A model generated the notes under the pieces. That model was given only the letters and a program-made list of their open reading frames with translations, was not told where the DNA came from and searched no databases. From Zhihengliuella salsuginis (GTDB lineage Bacteria > Actinomycetota > Actinomycetes > Actinomycetales > Micrococcaceae), in contig NZ_BMXK01000004.1 of the NCBI RefSeq assembly GCF_014651715.1, forward strand, positions 1 through 64,000: a DNA stretch of 64,000 nucleotides, given 5' to 3'. The translations under genes were made by a program, and so were the position numbers. Shown one piece after another: positions 35,577-45,055 of this stretch; the stretch's first letter is position 1, and the number at the start of each line of letters is the position of its first letter.

Positions 35577-35980
35577 CGCTCTCCCCTTCCGCTTCCTGTC
35601 CCTGTATTCAACCCCGGGGCACCCGCAGATTGGTTGGCGAGCGCGACGGCGACGGCGTCGAGCGCCGCGAATTCTCCAGTGTCCGGCTGCCAGCGGGCCG
35701 CTGGGAAGCGCACGCGCGGCGGCTCCGTCGACTTCACGGGCAGCTCCTCCCGGAGCCAGTGGGGCAGGGCCCGCGCGGCGAGATCCGCCGGCAGCGTCCC
35801 GTCCGCCCGCACGATCCGCCACCACGGCAGGTCCAGACCCGTACTGGCCGCCATCGCGGCGCCGACCTGTCGCGGCCCGCCGGCCCCGAGCAGTTCGGCG
35901 ACGTCCCCGTAGGACAGCGCCCGGCCGGAGGGGACCATCGCCACCACCGCGTAGATCGCGTCAACCAACTTTCCCGCCAT
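35573..35980 (-). CDS. Alkyltransferase-like (ATL) DNA-damage protein, MGMT family
   Basis: 135 residues. The DNA-binding half of MGMT is present: VPSGRALSYGDVAELLG, then PWWRIVRADG, where the methyl-acceptor Cys of PCHRV is replaced by Trp. Such ATL proteins bind O6-alkylguanine, flip it and hand the lesion to nucleotide excision repair rather than repairing it. The C-terminal 40 residues are variable. TAGGCT ends six bases before the ATG (leaderless). Its stop overlaps the adnA start, making an atl-adnA-adnB operon. Confidence 0.92.
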   Translation of the reverse strand: MAGKLVDAIYAVVAMVPSGRALSYGDVAELLGAGGPRQVGAAMAASTGLDLPWWRIVRADGTLPADLAARALPHWLREELPVKSTEPPRVRFPAARWQPDTGEFAALDAVAVALANQSAGAPGLNTGTGSGRGER

Positions 35981-36081
35981 CGTTTCAGCCTAGTCGTTCC
36001 GTGATTCCCGGTGATGGACACCACCGGGACGGCCGCGGCGCGTTTCCCATTTCGCGGGTGGGCGCGGGTACCGTTGGCAGC

Positions 36082-36783
36082 ATGACTCAGGCGGGAAGCA
36101 CAACTTGGAACGGGCTGCCTCGTGCGGCATTCGACCTCGAGACGACGGGCACGGACCCGGAGACGGCGCGCATCGTGACGGCATCCGTCATCGTGGTCAA
36201 CGGCAAGAGCGAGATCGTGCACCACAGCGAGTGGCTCGTCGACCCCGGCGTCGAGATTCCCGAGGCCGCGGCGGCCGTCCACGGCATCACGACGGAGAAG
36301 GCCCGCGCCGAGGGGCAGCCGGCCGCGTCCGCTGTGGCGGAGATCGCAGCGCACCTGCGGGACCTCTTCGCGACGATGCCCGTCATGGCCTTCAACGCGA
36401 GCTACGACTTCACCGTTCTGAACCGGGAGGCCGCCCGGCACTCCGTTGAGCCGCTGACCCCGGCCCCGGTCATCGACCCGCTCGTGATCGACCGCCACGT
36501 GGACAAGTACCGGCGCGGCAAGCGCACGCTCGCGGCCATGGCCGAGTTCTACCAGGTGCCCCTGAACAACGCGCACACCTCGCTCGCAGACGCAGCGGCG
36601 ACCGTCGGCGTCGCCGACGCGATCGCCGCCCGCTACGCGGAAGTCCGGATCGACCCCTTCGAGCTGCACGCCGCCCAGGTGAACTGGCAGCAGGCGTGGG
36701 CCGCGAACTTCCAGGAATTCCTCCGGCGCAAGACCCCTGACGCCGTCGTCGACGGTTCCTGGCCGCTGAAACCCTCGTTCTAG
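36082..36783 (+). CDS. DEDDh 3'-5' exonuclease (DnaQ-like)
   Basis: 233 residues of a stand-alone exonuclease domain. Exo I AFDLETTG (Asp and Glu), Exo II FNASYDF and Exo III NNAHTSLADA (His and Asp) are all present. A short C-terminal extension ends in FQEFLRRKTPDAVV. In the DNA polymerase III epsilon family but not fused to a polymerase, and proofreading is not implied. TACCGT ends seven bases before the ATG, so it is likely leaderless. Divergent from the ATL-AdnAB repair operon by 101 bases, which suggests a shared repair context. Confidence 0.92.
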   Translation: MTQAGSTTWNGLPRAAFDLETTGTDPETARIVTASVIVVNGKSEIVHHSEWLVDPGVEIPEAAAAVHGITTEKARAEGQPAASAVAEIAAHLRDLFATMPVMAFNASYDFTVLNREAARHSVEPLTPAPVIDPLVIDRHVDKYRRGKRTLAAMAEFYQVPLNNAHTSLADAAATVGVADAIAARYAEVRIDPFELHAAQVNWQQAWAANFQEFLRRKTPDAVVDGSWPLKPSF

Positions 36784-36940
36784 GACTCAAAGGCGCCACA
36801 CACGGCGCCAGCTGTCGACTAGCACACACTCGGGCGCGTTTCACCCCGCAGGTGTCGATTGGTTACGCCCTCCGTAATAATCGGCAGGTCGTGAATGATT
36901 CAATGGGACGAAACATTTTCTTACTCTCCTGAGGACTCAT

Positions 36941-37930
36941 TTGATCACCATCACCGATCTGCGCAAGGTGTACCGTCAGGGCAGCCGCGAAGTCGTGGCG
37001 CTCGACGGCGTCTCCCTGAGCGTGGCCAAAGGACACATCCACGGAATCATCGGTCATTCCGGCGCCGGCAAGTCGACCCTCGTCCGGTGCCTCACGCTGC
37101 TCGACCGCCCGACCTCGGGTTCCGTGTCCGTCGACGGGCGGGAACTCGCGGGCGTCAGCGACCGTGAGCTGCTCTCGGCCCGTCGCAAGATCGGCATGGT
37201 TTTCCAGCACGCCAACCTCTTCGATTCGCGGACGACGGCCGAGAATGTCGCCTACCCCCTCGAACTGTTGGGAACGAAGCGGTCGAAGATCAAGGACAAG
37301 GTGTCCAACCTCCTCGATCTCGTTGGCCTGACCCAGTTCGCGAATGCCTACCCGTCCCAGCTTTCCGGCGGCCAGAAGCAGCGGGTCGGCATCGCCCGCG
37401 CGCTCGCCACCGATCCTGACGTCCTGCTGTGCGACGAGCCGACGAGCGCGCTGGACCCGAAGACGACGGACGAGATCCTCGAGCTCATCAAGGACGTCCG
37501 CGACCGCCTGGAGATCACCGTCCTGATCATCACCCACGAGATGGGCGTCGTGAAGAAGGCCTGCAACTCCGTCTCCCTGCTTGAGGCCGGCAAGATCGTC
37601 GAGCACGGCCCGATCTCCGAGGTGGTCGCCGACATCGACGGCCGCCTTTCGCACGCGCTCCTCCCCCTCCCGGGCGAGATGCCGCAGGACCTGCCGCCGG
37701 GGACGATCATGGATCTGCTCTATTCGGGTGCCGACGCCGTCCACCCGGTCATCTCGACCCTGGCGCGTCAATTCGATATCGACGTCAACGTCCTGGCCGG
37801 CTCCGTGGAGGACCTCGGTGGCGCCCAGTTCGCCCACCTGCGGATCCATCTGCCCGTCGGAGTCGACATCGACGCCGTGACCGCACACCTGACCGCTTCC
37901 GGCATCGCCGTGTCCGTCAAGGAGGCCTGA
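36941..37930 (+). CDS. metN: Methionine ABC transporter ATP-binding protein MetN
   Basis: 329 residues. Walker [10 protein letters not shown] (38-46), signature [17 protein letters not shown], Walker [13 protein letters not shown] and the MetN-type C-terminal NIL regulatory domain (about 250-329), which binds methionine and inhibits transport in E. coli. TTG start with GAGGA eight bases upstream; the nearest ATG (36903) is out of frame. Heads metN-metI-metQ. I looked for a SAM riboswitch in the 157-base leader and did not recognise one. Confidence 0.95.
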   Translation: MITITDLRKVYRQGSREVVALDGVSLSVAKGHIHGIIGHSGAGKSTLVRCLTLLDRPTSGSVSVDGRELAGVSDRELLSARRKIGMVFQHANLFDSRTTAENVAYPLELLGTKRSKIKDKVSNLLDLVGLTQFANAYPSQLSGGQKQRVGIARALATDPDVLLCDEPTSALDPKTTDEILELIKDVRDRLEITVLIITHEMGVVKKACNSVSLLEAGKIVEHGPISEVVADIDGRLSHALLPLPGEMPQDLPPGTIMDLLYSGADAVHPVISTLARQFDIDVNVLAGSVEDLGGAQFAHLRIHLPVGVDIDAVTAHLTASGIAVSVKEA

Positions 37931-37933
37931 ACC

Positions 37934-38614
37934 ATGGACTGGTTGACCTCGCTGCTCGAGAACCCGGGCATCACCACCGCGCTTCCCGACGCCATCATCG
38001 AGACCCTGATCATGATGGTCATCGCTTCCGCAGCAACGATCGTCATCGGCATCCCGCTCGGCGTCGTACTCTTCCTCACCGCCCCCGGCGGGTTGACACC
38101 GGTCCGCTGGATCAGCGCCATCCTCTCCGGTCTCATCGTCAACATCACCCGTTCGATCCCGTACGCGATCCTGATGCTGGCGCTCATCCCGTTCACGCAG
38201 TGGATCGTCGGCACGGGCATCGGCCCCTACGCCGCGTGCGTGTCGCTCACGATCGGCACCGTGCCCTTCTTCGCCCGGCTGGTCGAGACGGCCCTGCGCG
38301 ACATCCCCTCCGGCAAGATCGATGCCGCACTCGTCATGGGCTCCTCGCGGTTCCAAGTGGTGCGGAAGGTGCTGCTGCCGGAGGCCATGCCCGGGATCAT
38401 GGCGGGTATTACGACGATGGTCGTCATAGTCATCGGATACTCGGCTATGGCTGGCATCGTCGGCGGAGGCGGTTTGGGCCGCCTCGCCTACAATTACGGT
38501 TTTCAGCGTTTCGACAGTCAGGTCATGATCGTCACGATTGTGATCATTGTCATCATCGTCCAGGCCGTCCAGGCAACGGGCGACTGGCTGACCCGACGGG
38601 TCGACCACCGCTGA
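37934..38614 (+). CDS. metI: Methionine ABC transporter permease MetI
   Basis: 226 residues with five to six membrane helices and the permease EAA loop (ARLVETALRDIP, followed by IDAALVMGSS). Three bases after metN, so translationally linked. With MetN and MetQ it forms the high-affinity D/L-methionine importer. The last 30 residues include an Ile/Val-rich helix. Normal length for the family. Confidence 0.95.
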   Translation: MDWLTSLLENPGITTALPDAIIETLIMMVIASAATIVIGIPLGVVLFLTAPGGLTPVRWISAILSGLIVNITRSIPYAILMLALIPFTQWIVGTGIGPYAACVSLTIGTVPFFARLVETALRDIPSGKIDAALVMGSSRFQVVRKVLLPEAMPGIMAGITTMVVIVIGYSAMAGIVGGGGLGRLAYNYGFQRFDSQVMIVTIVIIVIIVQAVQATGDWLTRRVDHR

Positions 38615-38624
38615 TCCCAGTTTT

Positions 38625-38693
38625 CCGCCACCAACTGGCGGTCTGCAGCTAGTAGCCGCTGGCTGCACCATCTGCCCGCCCTCATCCGGCGGG
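38625..38693 (+). other. Hairpin cluster between metI and metQ
   Basis: CCGCCA/TGGCGG (38625-38641, five-base loop) and CCCGCC/GGCGGG (38675-38693, seven-base loop) are perfect six-base stems in the 104-base gap. A weaker GCAGC/GCTGC pair lies between them. Such structures could protect or partly terminate the message so that MetQ is made in excess over MetNI. Confidence 0.45.
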
Positions 38694-38718
38694 CCGGAAA
38701 GTAAAGGATGCGCAGATT

Positions 38719-39558
38719 ATGCGTAAGAAGCTCTCGCTCGCGGCAACGGGTGCCGTTGCCCTCTTCGCGCTGACGGCTTGCGGTGGAGACACCCCCAGCG
38801 CCGAGGAGAACACCAATGAGGCCGGCGCCACGATTCTGGAGGTCGGCGCCGTTCCGGTCCCCCACGCTGAAATCCTCGAGTACGTCGACGAGAACCTCGC
38901 CGCCGACGCGGGCATCGACCTGGAAATCCAGGAGTTCGACGACTACCAGACGCCGAACATCGCACTCGACGAGGGCAGCATCGACGTCAACTACTACCAG
39001 CACCTGCCGTGGCTCGAAGAGCAGATGGCCACCAAGGGCTACGAGTTCGAGCACGGCGCCGGCATCCACATCGAGCCGTACTCCGCCTTCTCGAAGCACG
39101 AGACGGTCGAGGACATCCCCGACGGCGGCGTCGTTGCCATCACCAACGACCCCGCCAACCAGCTCCGCGCCCTCTACCTCCTCGAGGAGGCCGGCCTGCT
39201 GCAGGACATCGACGACGAAACCACCGCGCTCTCCATCACGGACGAGCAGAACCCGAAGGGCCTGGAGTTCGAGGAGAACCAGCCCGAGGTCCTGGTCCAG
39301 ATCTCCGGTGATCCGCAGATCGACCTCGCCATCCTCAACGGGAACTACCTGCTGCAGGCCGGCATGAAGACCGCTGACGCCCTGCTGGTCGAGGACGTCT
39401 CGGCCGACAACCAGTACGCGAACTTCCTGGCCTGGCGCGCTGGCGAGTCCACGGAGGCGATCGAGACCCTCGAGGAGCTCATGCAGTCCGACGAGGTCAA
39501 GGAGTACATCAAGGAGACCTGGCCGAACGGCGACGTCACCCCCACCGAGGCCAGCTGA
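38719..39558 (+). CDS. metQ: Methionine-binding lipoprotein MetQ
   Basis: 279 residues. Lipoprotein signal with lipobox LTAC (18-21) and Cys21 as the lipid-anchored residue. The mature part is the NLPA-type methionine-binding fold: GAVPVPHAEILEYV, then IDVNYYQHLPWLEEQ, as in MetQ/NlpA. Anchored outside the membrane and delivers methionine to MetNI. Followed by a 17-bp terminator. Confidence 0.95.
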   Translation: MRKKLSLAATGAVALFALTACGGDTPSAEENTNEAGATILEVGAVPVPHAEILEYVDENLAADAGIDLEIQEFDDYQTPNIALDEGSIDVNYYQHLPWLEEQMATKGYEFEHGAGIHIEPYSAFSKHETVEDIPDGGVVAITNDPANQLRALYLLEEAGLLQDIDDETTALSITDEQNPKGLEFEENQPEVLVQISGDPQIDLAILNGNYLLQAGMKTADALLVEDVSADNQYANFLAWRAGESTEAIETLEELMQSDEVKEYIKETWPNGDVTPTEAS

Positions 39559-39574
39559 CCCCGCCCCGCGGTAC

Positions 39575-39624
39575 GACGAACGGCGCGGCGGCCTTCCGAG
39601 AGGAGTCCCGCCGCGCCGTTCGTC
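39575..39624 (+). terminator. Terminator of metNIQ
   Basis: Perfect 17-base arms (39575-39591 and 39608-39624) with a 16-base loop, followed by TTCCCC. It starts 16 bases past the metQ stop. Confidence 0.85.
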
Positions 39625-39641
39625 TTCCCCGCGTACGCGAG

Positions 39642-39678
39642 CGCCCGGGCCCCCTCCTGCGTGGAGGGCGCCCGGGCG
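39642..39678 (-). terminator. Terminator of the haem operon (after hemL)
   Basis: Arms CGCCCGGGC (39642-39650) and GCCCGGGCG (39670-39678), extended inwards by CTCC/GGAG. It lies 21 bases beyond the hemL stop on minus, facing the metQ terminator. Confidence 0.75.
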
Positions 39679-39699
39679 TCGTCGTGTTGCGGGCCCGCG

Positions 39700-41010
39700 T
39701 CAGGCCGGGGTCGCCGCCGCGGCCGCCCTGGCCGCGGCCGGCAGGGCGTCGTAGACGCGCTGCATGGCGACGTCGTCGTGGGCGGCGGAGAGGAACCACG
39801 CCTCGAAGACGCTCGGGGCGAGGTAGACCCCGGAGTCCAGCATGGAGTGGAAGAACGGAGCGTAGCGGAAGGCCTCCTGCGCCTGCGCGTCGGCGTAGTC
39901 GTGCACCCCGCGCTCGCTCGTGCCGAACGAGACGGAGAACAGGTTGCCGGCCGTCTGGATCGAGTGGTCGACACCCTCGGCGTTGAGCGCCCCGGAGACG
40001 GCCTGCTGGAGCTCGAGGCTCAGCGCGTCGATCTGGGCGTAGACCTCGGGTGTGGCGTGGGTGAGCGTCGCGACGCCCGCGGCCATGGCGATCGGGTTCC
40101 CCGAAAGGGTCCCCGCCTGGTAGACCGGGCCGGTCGGCGCCAGGTGGTCCATGACCTCGGCCCGGCCGCCCAGGCCCGCGGTCGGCAGGCCGCCGCCGAT
40201 GACCTTTCCGAACGTGAAGAGGTCCGGGGTCCACCCCTCGACGCGTCCGCTGAGGCCCCAGTAGCCGGCGTCCGAGGCGCGGAAGCCCGTGAGGACCTCG
40301 TCGACGATCAGCAGGGCGCCATGGGCGTGGGCGGTGTCGAGGAGGAACTTGTTGAACCCCTCCCCCGGGGTCACGACGCCCATGTTGGCCGGCGCGGACT
40401 CGGTGATGACCGCGGCGATGCTGTCGCCGTGCTCGGCGAAGACGGCCTCGATGGCGGCGCGGTCGTTGTAGGGCACGACCAGGGTCTCGGCGGCCGTCGC
40501 CTCGGTGACTCCGGCGGAGCCGGGCAGCGCCATGGTCGCGACGCCGGAGCCGGCCGAGGCCAGCAGCGAGTCGAGGTGCCCGTGGTAGCAGCCGGCGAAC
40601 TTCACGATCAGGTCGCGCCCCGTGTAGCCGCGGGCGAGGCGCACGGCCGTCATGGTGGCCTCGGTGCCGGTTGAGACCATGCGGAGGCGGTCGACGCCGC
40701 CGAAGCGCTGCATCACGAGCTCGGCCAGGGCCGACTCGTCCGGGGTCGACGTGCCGAAGGAGAGCCCGCGGTCGACCGCGGAGTGCACGGCCTCCTGCAC
40801 CGCCGGGTGCTTGTGGCCGAGGAGCATCGGGCCCCACGAGCAGACCAGGTCGACGTAGTCCTTGCCGTCGGCGTCGGTCAGGTAGGGGCCGTCGGAGCCG
40901 ACCATGAAGCGGGGGCTGCCGCCCACGGAGCCGAAGGCCCGCACGGGCGAGTTCACGCCGCCGGGCATCAGGGTGCGGGCGCGTTCGAAGAGGTCGTCGG
41001 AGACGGTCAT
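39700..41010 (-). CDS. hemL: Glutamate-1-semialdehyde 2,1-aminomutase
   Basis: 436-residue PLP/PMP enzyme making 5-aminolevulinate from glutamate semialdehyde, the product of HemA. PLP lysine K269 in [19 protein letters not shown] before it carries the cofactor Asp. Last gene of the eight-gene minus-strand haem run, four bases after hemB. With hemA divergent at the far end, the C5 route to aminolevulinate is complete except for glutamyl-tRNA synthetase, which is elsewhere. Confidence 0.96.
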   Translation of the reverse strand: MTVSDDLFERARTLMPGGVNSPVRAFGSVGGSPRFMVGSDGPYLTDADGKDYVDLVCSWGPMLLGHKHPAVQEAVHSAVDRGLSFGTSTPDESALAELVMQRFGGVDRLRMVSTGTEATMTAVRLARGYTGRDLIVKFAGCYHGHLDSLLASAGSGVATMALPGSAGVTEATAAETLVVPYNDRAAIEAVFAEHGDSIAAVITESAPANMGVVTPGEGFNKFLLDTAHAHGALLIVDEVLTGFRASDAGYWGLSGRVEGWTPDLFTFGKVIGGGLPTAGLGGRAEVMDHLAPTGPVYQAGTLSGNPIAMAAGVATLTHATPEVYAQIDALSLELQQAVSGALNAEGVDHSIQTAGNLFSVSFGTSERGVHDYADAQAQEAFRYAPFFHSMLDSGVYLAPSVFEAWFLSAAHDDVAMQRVYDALPAAARAAAAATPA

Positions 41011-41014
41011 GCGG

Positions 41015-41998
41015 TTACTTTCCTTCCTTCAGCCAACCCGCGAGCTCGGCGGCCCAGTAGGTCAGCACGGTGTCTGCGCCGGCGCGGCGGATGCCCAGCA
41101 CGGATTCGGTGATGGCGGCTCGGCGGTCGATCCAGCCGTTCGCGGCGGCCGCCTCGATCATCGCGTACTCGCCGGAGATCTGGTAGGCGGAGACGGGCAC
41201 GGGCGACATCTCCGCCACGTCGGAGAGGATGTCGAGGTAGCTCATGGCCGGCTTCACCATGACCATGTCGGCCCCTTCGGCCAGATCCAGTTCCACTTCG
41301 TACATCGCCTCGCGGCGGTTGGCCGCGTCCATCTGGTACGTGCGGCGGTCCCCGATCAGCTGCGAGTCGACGGCCTCGCGGAACGGGCCGTAGAACGCCG
41401 ACGCGTACTTCGCCGCGTAGGCGAGGATCGCGGTGTCCGCGAACCCGGCCTCGTCGAGCGCCTGCCGGATGACGGCGACCTGGCCGTCCATCATGCCGGA
41501 GGGCCCGAGGACGTGCGCCCCGGCCTCGGCCTGGCGGACGGCCATCTCGGCGTAGATCTCGAGCGTCGCGTCGTTGTCGACGGTCCCGTCCGCGGCCAGG
41601 ACGCCGCAGTGCCCGTGGTCGGTGAACTCGTCGAGGCAGACGTCGCTCATGACGATCAGCTCGTCGCCGACCTCGGCGCGGACATCGCGGATCGCCCGGT
41701 TCAGGACGCCGTCCGGGTCGGTGCCGGCGGTGCCGGTCGCGTCCCGCACGGCGGGGATCCCGAAGAGCATGATGCCGCCGAGGCCCAGCTCGGCCGCCTC
41801 GGACGCGGCCCGCTTCAGGGTCTCCGGCGTGTGCTGGACGACGCCCGGCATCGACTGGATCGGGTTCGGGTGCGCCAGGCCCTCGCGGACGAACGCGGGC
41901 AGGATCAGCTGCTGCGGCGCGAGCATCGTCTCGGCGTTGAGCCGCCGCATCGCTTTGCTGGTGCGCATCCGGCGCGGCCGGTTGGCTGGAAAACTCAT
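41015..41998 (-). CDS. hemB: Delta-aminolevulinic acid dehydratase (porphobilinogen synthase)
   Basis: Condenses two aminolevulinates to porphobilinogen. 327 residues. Schiff-base lysines in [15 protein letters not shown] and [11 protein letters not shown]. The metal loop [15 protein letters not shown] keeps Cys and His, so a zinc-type site is likely. Starts at MSFPANRP with the ATG overlapping the hemD stop (ATGA), which fixes the start. Confidence 0.96.
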   Translation of the reverse strand: MSFPANRPRRMRTSKAMRRLNAETMLAPQQLILPAFVREGLAHPNPIQSMPGVVQHTPETLKRAASEAAELGLGGIMLFGIPAVRDATGTAGTDPDGVLNRAIRDVRAEVGDELIVMSDVCLDEFTDHGHCGVLAADGTVDNDATLEIYAEMAVRQAEAGAHVLGPSGMMDGQVAVIRQALDEAGFADTAILAYAAKYASAFYGPFREAVDSQLIGDRRTYQMDAANRREAMYEVELDLAEGADMVMVKPAMSYLDILSDVAEMSPVPVSAYQISGEYAMIEAAAANGWIDRRAAITESVLGIRRAGADTVLTYWAAELAGWLKEGK

Positions 41999-42894
41999 CT
42001 CTTCTCCTCTGGTTCCCGCACGGTCTCGTCCGTGCCCGATCCGTGGATCCTGTGGTCTGGGGCCCCGACCAGGTCGGCCTCCCAGACGTCGGCCATGGCG
42101 GCCGGCGTCGGCTCCCCGGAGGTCGCGATGCGCGCGAAGCCGAGCTCTTCCAGCTCGGCCCGGGTCGACTCGCCGATGGCGACCGCCAGCCCGCCGTACC
42201 CGGTCCCCGCGACGTCGGCGAAGCGGCGGACGATGCTCGGCGAGGTGAACAGGACGGCGTCGATCTGCTCCAGCCCGTGCGCGAGCCGCTCCGGGCCCCA
42301 CGTCTCGGCGTCGGCCGGCCGCGTCCCGGTGCCGACGGCGAGCGTGGCCGTGAGGCGCCGCCCGGGGTCGGCCGGGGCGTCGACGGTCCGGTAGGCCATC
42401 ACGACGTCGGCGCGCACCCCGCGCCCGCTCAAGCCCGCCTCGAGGGTGTCGGCGGCGATGTCGGCCTGCGGCAGGAACGCCCGCTCTCCCCCCTCCAGGG
42501 GCAGCTCGGCCACCAGCCCGGCCGCCGACTTGTCCTCGGGGACGAAGTCCACGCTGAGCCCCTCGGTGCGGGCCACGCGCGCCGAGGCCTCGCCCACAGC
42601 CGCCAGCGAGGTGCCGCCGGGGATCGAGAACTCGAGCCCGAGCGCCTCGCACCGCTGCTTCAACGCCCGGATCGTCGTGATGGACGTCAGCACCATCCAG
42701 TCGTACCCGCCGTCGAGCAGCCGGCGCAGGCCGGCGTCGAGCGCGGACGTGTCGGCCGGCAGCTCGAAGTCGATCAGCGGGCACAGCACCGTGCGCGCCC
42801 CGCGGGCGGCCAGCTCGTCGACCGTGCTGGCCGCCCGGTCCGGGGCGCGGAGCAGCAGCGCGGCCCGTCCCCGGAGCGGCTGGGTTGCGGCCAC
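41995..42894 (-). CDS. hemD: Uroporphyrinogen-III synthase
   Basis: 299 residues, two-domain enzyme that cyclises hydroxymethylbilane with inversion of ring D. Weakly conserved, as is usual. Supporting motifs are [14 protein letters not shown] near residue 70, later [12 protein letters not shown] and [17 protein letters not shown] start two bases after the hemC stop; the open frame continues upstream inside hemC. Overlaps hemB by four bases. Position between hemC and hemB removes most doubt. Confidence 0.93.
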   Translation of the reverse strand: MAATQPLRGRAALLLRAPDRAASTVDELAARGARTVLCPLIDFELPADTSALDAGLRRLLDGGYDWMVLTSITTIRALKQRCEALGLEFSIPGGTSLAAVGEASARVARTEGLSVDFVPEDKSAAGLVAELPLEGGERAFLPQADIAADTLEAGLSGRGVRADVVMAYRTVDAPADPGRRLTATLAVGTGTRPADAETWGPERLAHGLEQIDAVLFTSPSIVRRFADVAGTGYGGLAVAIGESTRAELEELGFARIATSGEPTPAAMADVWEADLVGAPDHRIHGSGTDETVREPEEKR

Positions 42895-42896
42895 GG

Positions 42897-43871
42897 CTAC
42901 AGCCCGGCCAGGTCGGCCGCGCCCTCGCGCAGCAGCAGTTCGGCCAGCTCCACTCCGAGTGCTCGGGCGCCGTCGACGGTGAGCTCGCGCGTCCTGGCGG
43001 AGCGGCGGATCACGTCGGAACCGTCGGGCGCGCACACCACGGCGTCGAGGACGAGCGTCTCGCCCTCGATGCGCGCCAGCGCGCCGATCGGGGCCGCGCA
43101 CCCGGCCTCGAGCTGGGCCAGCAGGCCGCGCTCGCTGGTGACCGCCAGGCGCGTGGCGTCGTCGTCGAGCTGCTCGAGCGCCGCGGCGAGGGCCGAACCG
43201 GGCGCGGCGACGGTCTCGGGGCGGCACTCGACCGCGAGCGTGCCCTGACCGGGCGCCGGCAGCATCACGGCCGGGTCGAGGTACTCGGTGATGTGCTCCT
43301 GCAGCCCGAGGCGCTCGAGCCCGGCCGCGGCCAGCACGACGGCGTCGAGGTCGCCCTGGGCGACCCGGCCGACACCGCCGTCGTCGGCCTGCTGCGGCGA
43401 GCCCTTGACGCGGCCGAGCCGCGTGCCGACGTTGCCGCGGATGTCCACGATCTCGAGGTCGGGACGCGCGTACTTCAGCTGCGCCGAGCGCCGCGGCGAC
43501 CCGGTGCCGATCGTCGCCCCCTCCGGCAGGGCCTCCAGCGTCAGGCCGTCCCGCGCGCAGAGGGCGTCGCGGACGTCGACGCGCTCGGGCATGGCGGCGA
43601 GCACCAGCGCCTCCGGCTGGGAGGTCGGGAGGTCCTTGAGCGAGTGCACGGCCAGGTCGCAGCGGCCCTCGAGCAGCGCGACGCGCAGGGCGGCGGCGAA
43701 GACCCCCGTGCCGCCGAGCTGCGCCAGCGGGCCCGAGGTGACGTCCCCCTCGGTCTTGACGAGGACCGTCTCGGGCGTCAGGCCGGAGAGCGCGGCGAGG
43801 GCCTCGGCGACGTGGCCGGTCTGGGTCGTCGCGAGGGCGGAACCGCGCGTGCCGACGGTGAAGACGCTCAT
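42897..43871 (-). CDS. hemC: Hydroxymethylbilane synthase (porphobilinogen deaminase)
   Basis: 324 residues. VGTRGSALA at the N-terminus, HSLKDLPT with the catalytic Asp80, IGTGSPRR, and the dipyrromethane-cofactor cysteine C258 in [10 protein letters not shown]. Polymerises four porphobilinogens into the linear tetrapyrrole used by HemD. ATG overlaps the ferrochelatase stop (ATGA), so the start is firm. Confidence 0.96.
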   Translation of the reverse strand: MSVFTVGTRGSALATTQTGHVAEALAALSGLTPETVLVKTEGDVTSGPLAQLGGTGVFAAALRVALLEGRCDLAVHSLKDLPTSQPEALVLAAMPERVDVRDALCARDGLTLEALPEGATIGTGSPRRSAQLKYARPDLEIVDIRGNVGTRLGRVKGSPQQADDGGVGRVAQGDLDAVVLAAAGLERLGLQEHITEYLDPAVMLPAPGQGTLAVECRPETVAAPGSALAAALEQLDDDATRLAVTSERGLLAQLEAGCAAPIGALARIEGETLVLDAVVCAPDGSDVIRRSARTRELTVDGARALGVELAELLLREGAADLAGL

Positions 43872-45055
43872 CGCGACTCGGACCCCGGCGCCGGGGAACC
43901 GGCGTCCGCACCCGCCGGGCGTCCCGAACCGGAGCGCGCGGTCAGGCGCGGCCGGCAGCCGGTGACGCAGCAGATGTCGCCCCATTTCCCCGGGACCTCC
44001 TGCGTGCCCTGCTCCGGGCTGCGGGCGCCGGCGAACTGGCCCGCCACGATGTCGACGAGGCCGGAGACGAAGGCGGCGTGCGTGCCGGGGGTCGGGGCGC
44101 GGTGGAACGCCAGGTCCAGCTCGGCGGCGGTGTCCCGCGCCTCGGTGTCGAGGTCCCACTTGACCTCCATGTGGTCGGAGACGAAGCCGATCGGCATCAC
44201 CACGACGGCACGCGTGCCGGCCGCCGCGTACTCCTCGATGGCGTCGTTGATGTCCGGTTCGAGCCACGGGGTGCTCGGGGCGCCGGAGCGGGACTGGAAG
44301 ACCAGCGTGTGCTCCAAGCCGGCAGCCTCCGGGACGGTCCGCATCAGGGTCCGGGCCACGGCCTCGTGCTGGGCGGAGTAGGCGTCCGTGCCGTACTCCT
44401 CCTTCACGTGGTCGGGCCCCTGCGCCTCGGCGATCGCCGTCGGGATCGAATGCGTGACGAAGACGATCTTCGGCTGCGCGTCGGGCTCGCCCTTGGCGGC
44501 CAGCTGGGCGCGGACGTCCCGGATGCCGGTGGCAAGCGCCTCCTGGAAGGGGGCGATGAAGGCGCGGTCGTGGAAGAACTGCGGGATCTTGACGATCTCG
44601 AGGCTGCCGGTCAGGCCGGTCTTCTCGAGGCCCCGGTCGATGTCCTCGCGGTACTGGCAGCAGCTGGAGTAGCCGGCGTAGGCGCTCGTGACGAGCATGA
44701 GCACCCGGCGGTGGCCGTCGTCGTGCATCTGCTGCAGCGTCTCGGGGAGGTAGGGGTCCCAGTTGCGGTTGCCCCAATAGAGCGGCAGGTGCCAGTCGCG
44801 TCCGGCGATCTCGCCCTCGAGGGCGGCGAGCAGGTCGCGGTTCTGCTCGTTGATCGGGCTGACGCCGCCGTTGGCCCGGTAGTGGGTGGCGACCTCCTCG
44901 AGCCGCTCGTCCGGGATCCCCCGGCCGGCGGTGACGTTGCGCAGGAACGGGATGACGTCGTCCTGGCCCTCCGGCCCGCCGAACGAGGCGAGGAGGATGG
45001 CGTCGTAGCCGAGGCCGCTGGCTCCGGCGGTGGTTTCCTCGGAGACCCGGCTCAT
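43868..45055 (-). CDS. hemH: Coproporphyrin ferrochelatase CpfC (HemH)
   Basis: 395 residues. Inserts iron into coproporphyrin III in the actinobacterial route. Early motif ILLASFGGPE; the metal-site His lies in VFVTHSIP, and HHMEV-like SDHMEVKWDLD comes later. Cysteines in SSCCQY and the C-terminal GDICCVTGC agree with the [2Fe-2S] cluster known in several actinobacterial ferrochelatases. About 20 low-complexity residues follow. Overlaps the chdC stop by one base (TGATG) and the hemC start by four. Confidence 0.95.
   Translation of the reverse strand: MSRVSEETTAGASGLGYDAILLASFGGPEGQDDVIPFLRNVTAGRGIPDERLEEVATHYRANGGVSPINEQNRDLLAALEGEIAGRDWHLPLYWGNRNWDPYLPETLQQMHDDGHRRVLMLVTSAYAGYSSCCQYREDIDRGLEKTGLTGSLEIVKIPQFFHDRAFIAPFQEALATGIRDVRAQLAAKGEPDAQPKIVFVTHSIPTAIAEAQGPDHVKEEYGTDAYSAQHEAVARTLMRTVPEAAGLEHTLVFQSRSGAPSTPWLEPDINDAIEEYAAAGTRAVVVMPIGFVSDHMEVKWDLDTEARDTAAELDLAFHRAPTPGTHAAFVSGLVDIVAGQFAGARSPEQGTQEVPGKWGDICCVTGCRPRLTARSGSGRPAGADAGSPAPGSESR

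Noticed and set aside
36784-36940. SAM riboswitch ahead of metN
   Set aside because: I looked for S-box, SAM-II and SAM-IV core elements and found only a weak GGCGCC hairpin (36792-36809), probably the end of the exonuclease transcript. A covariance-model search would be decisive.
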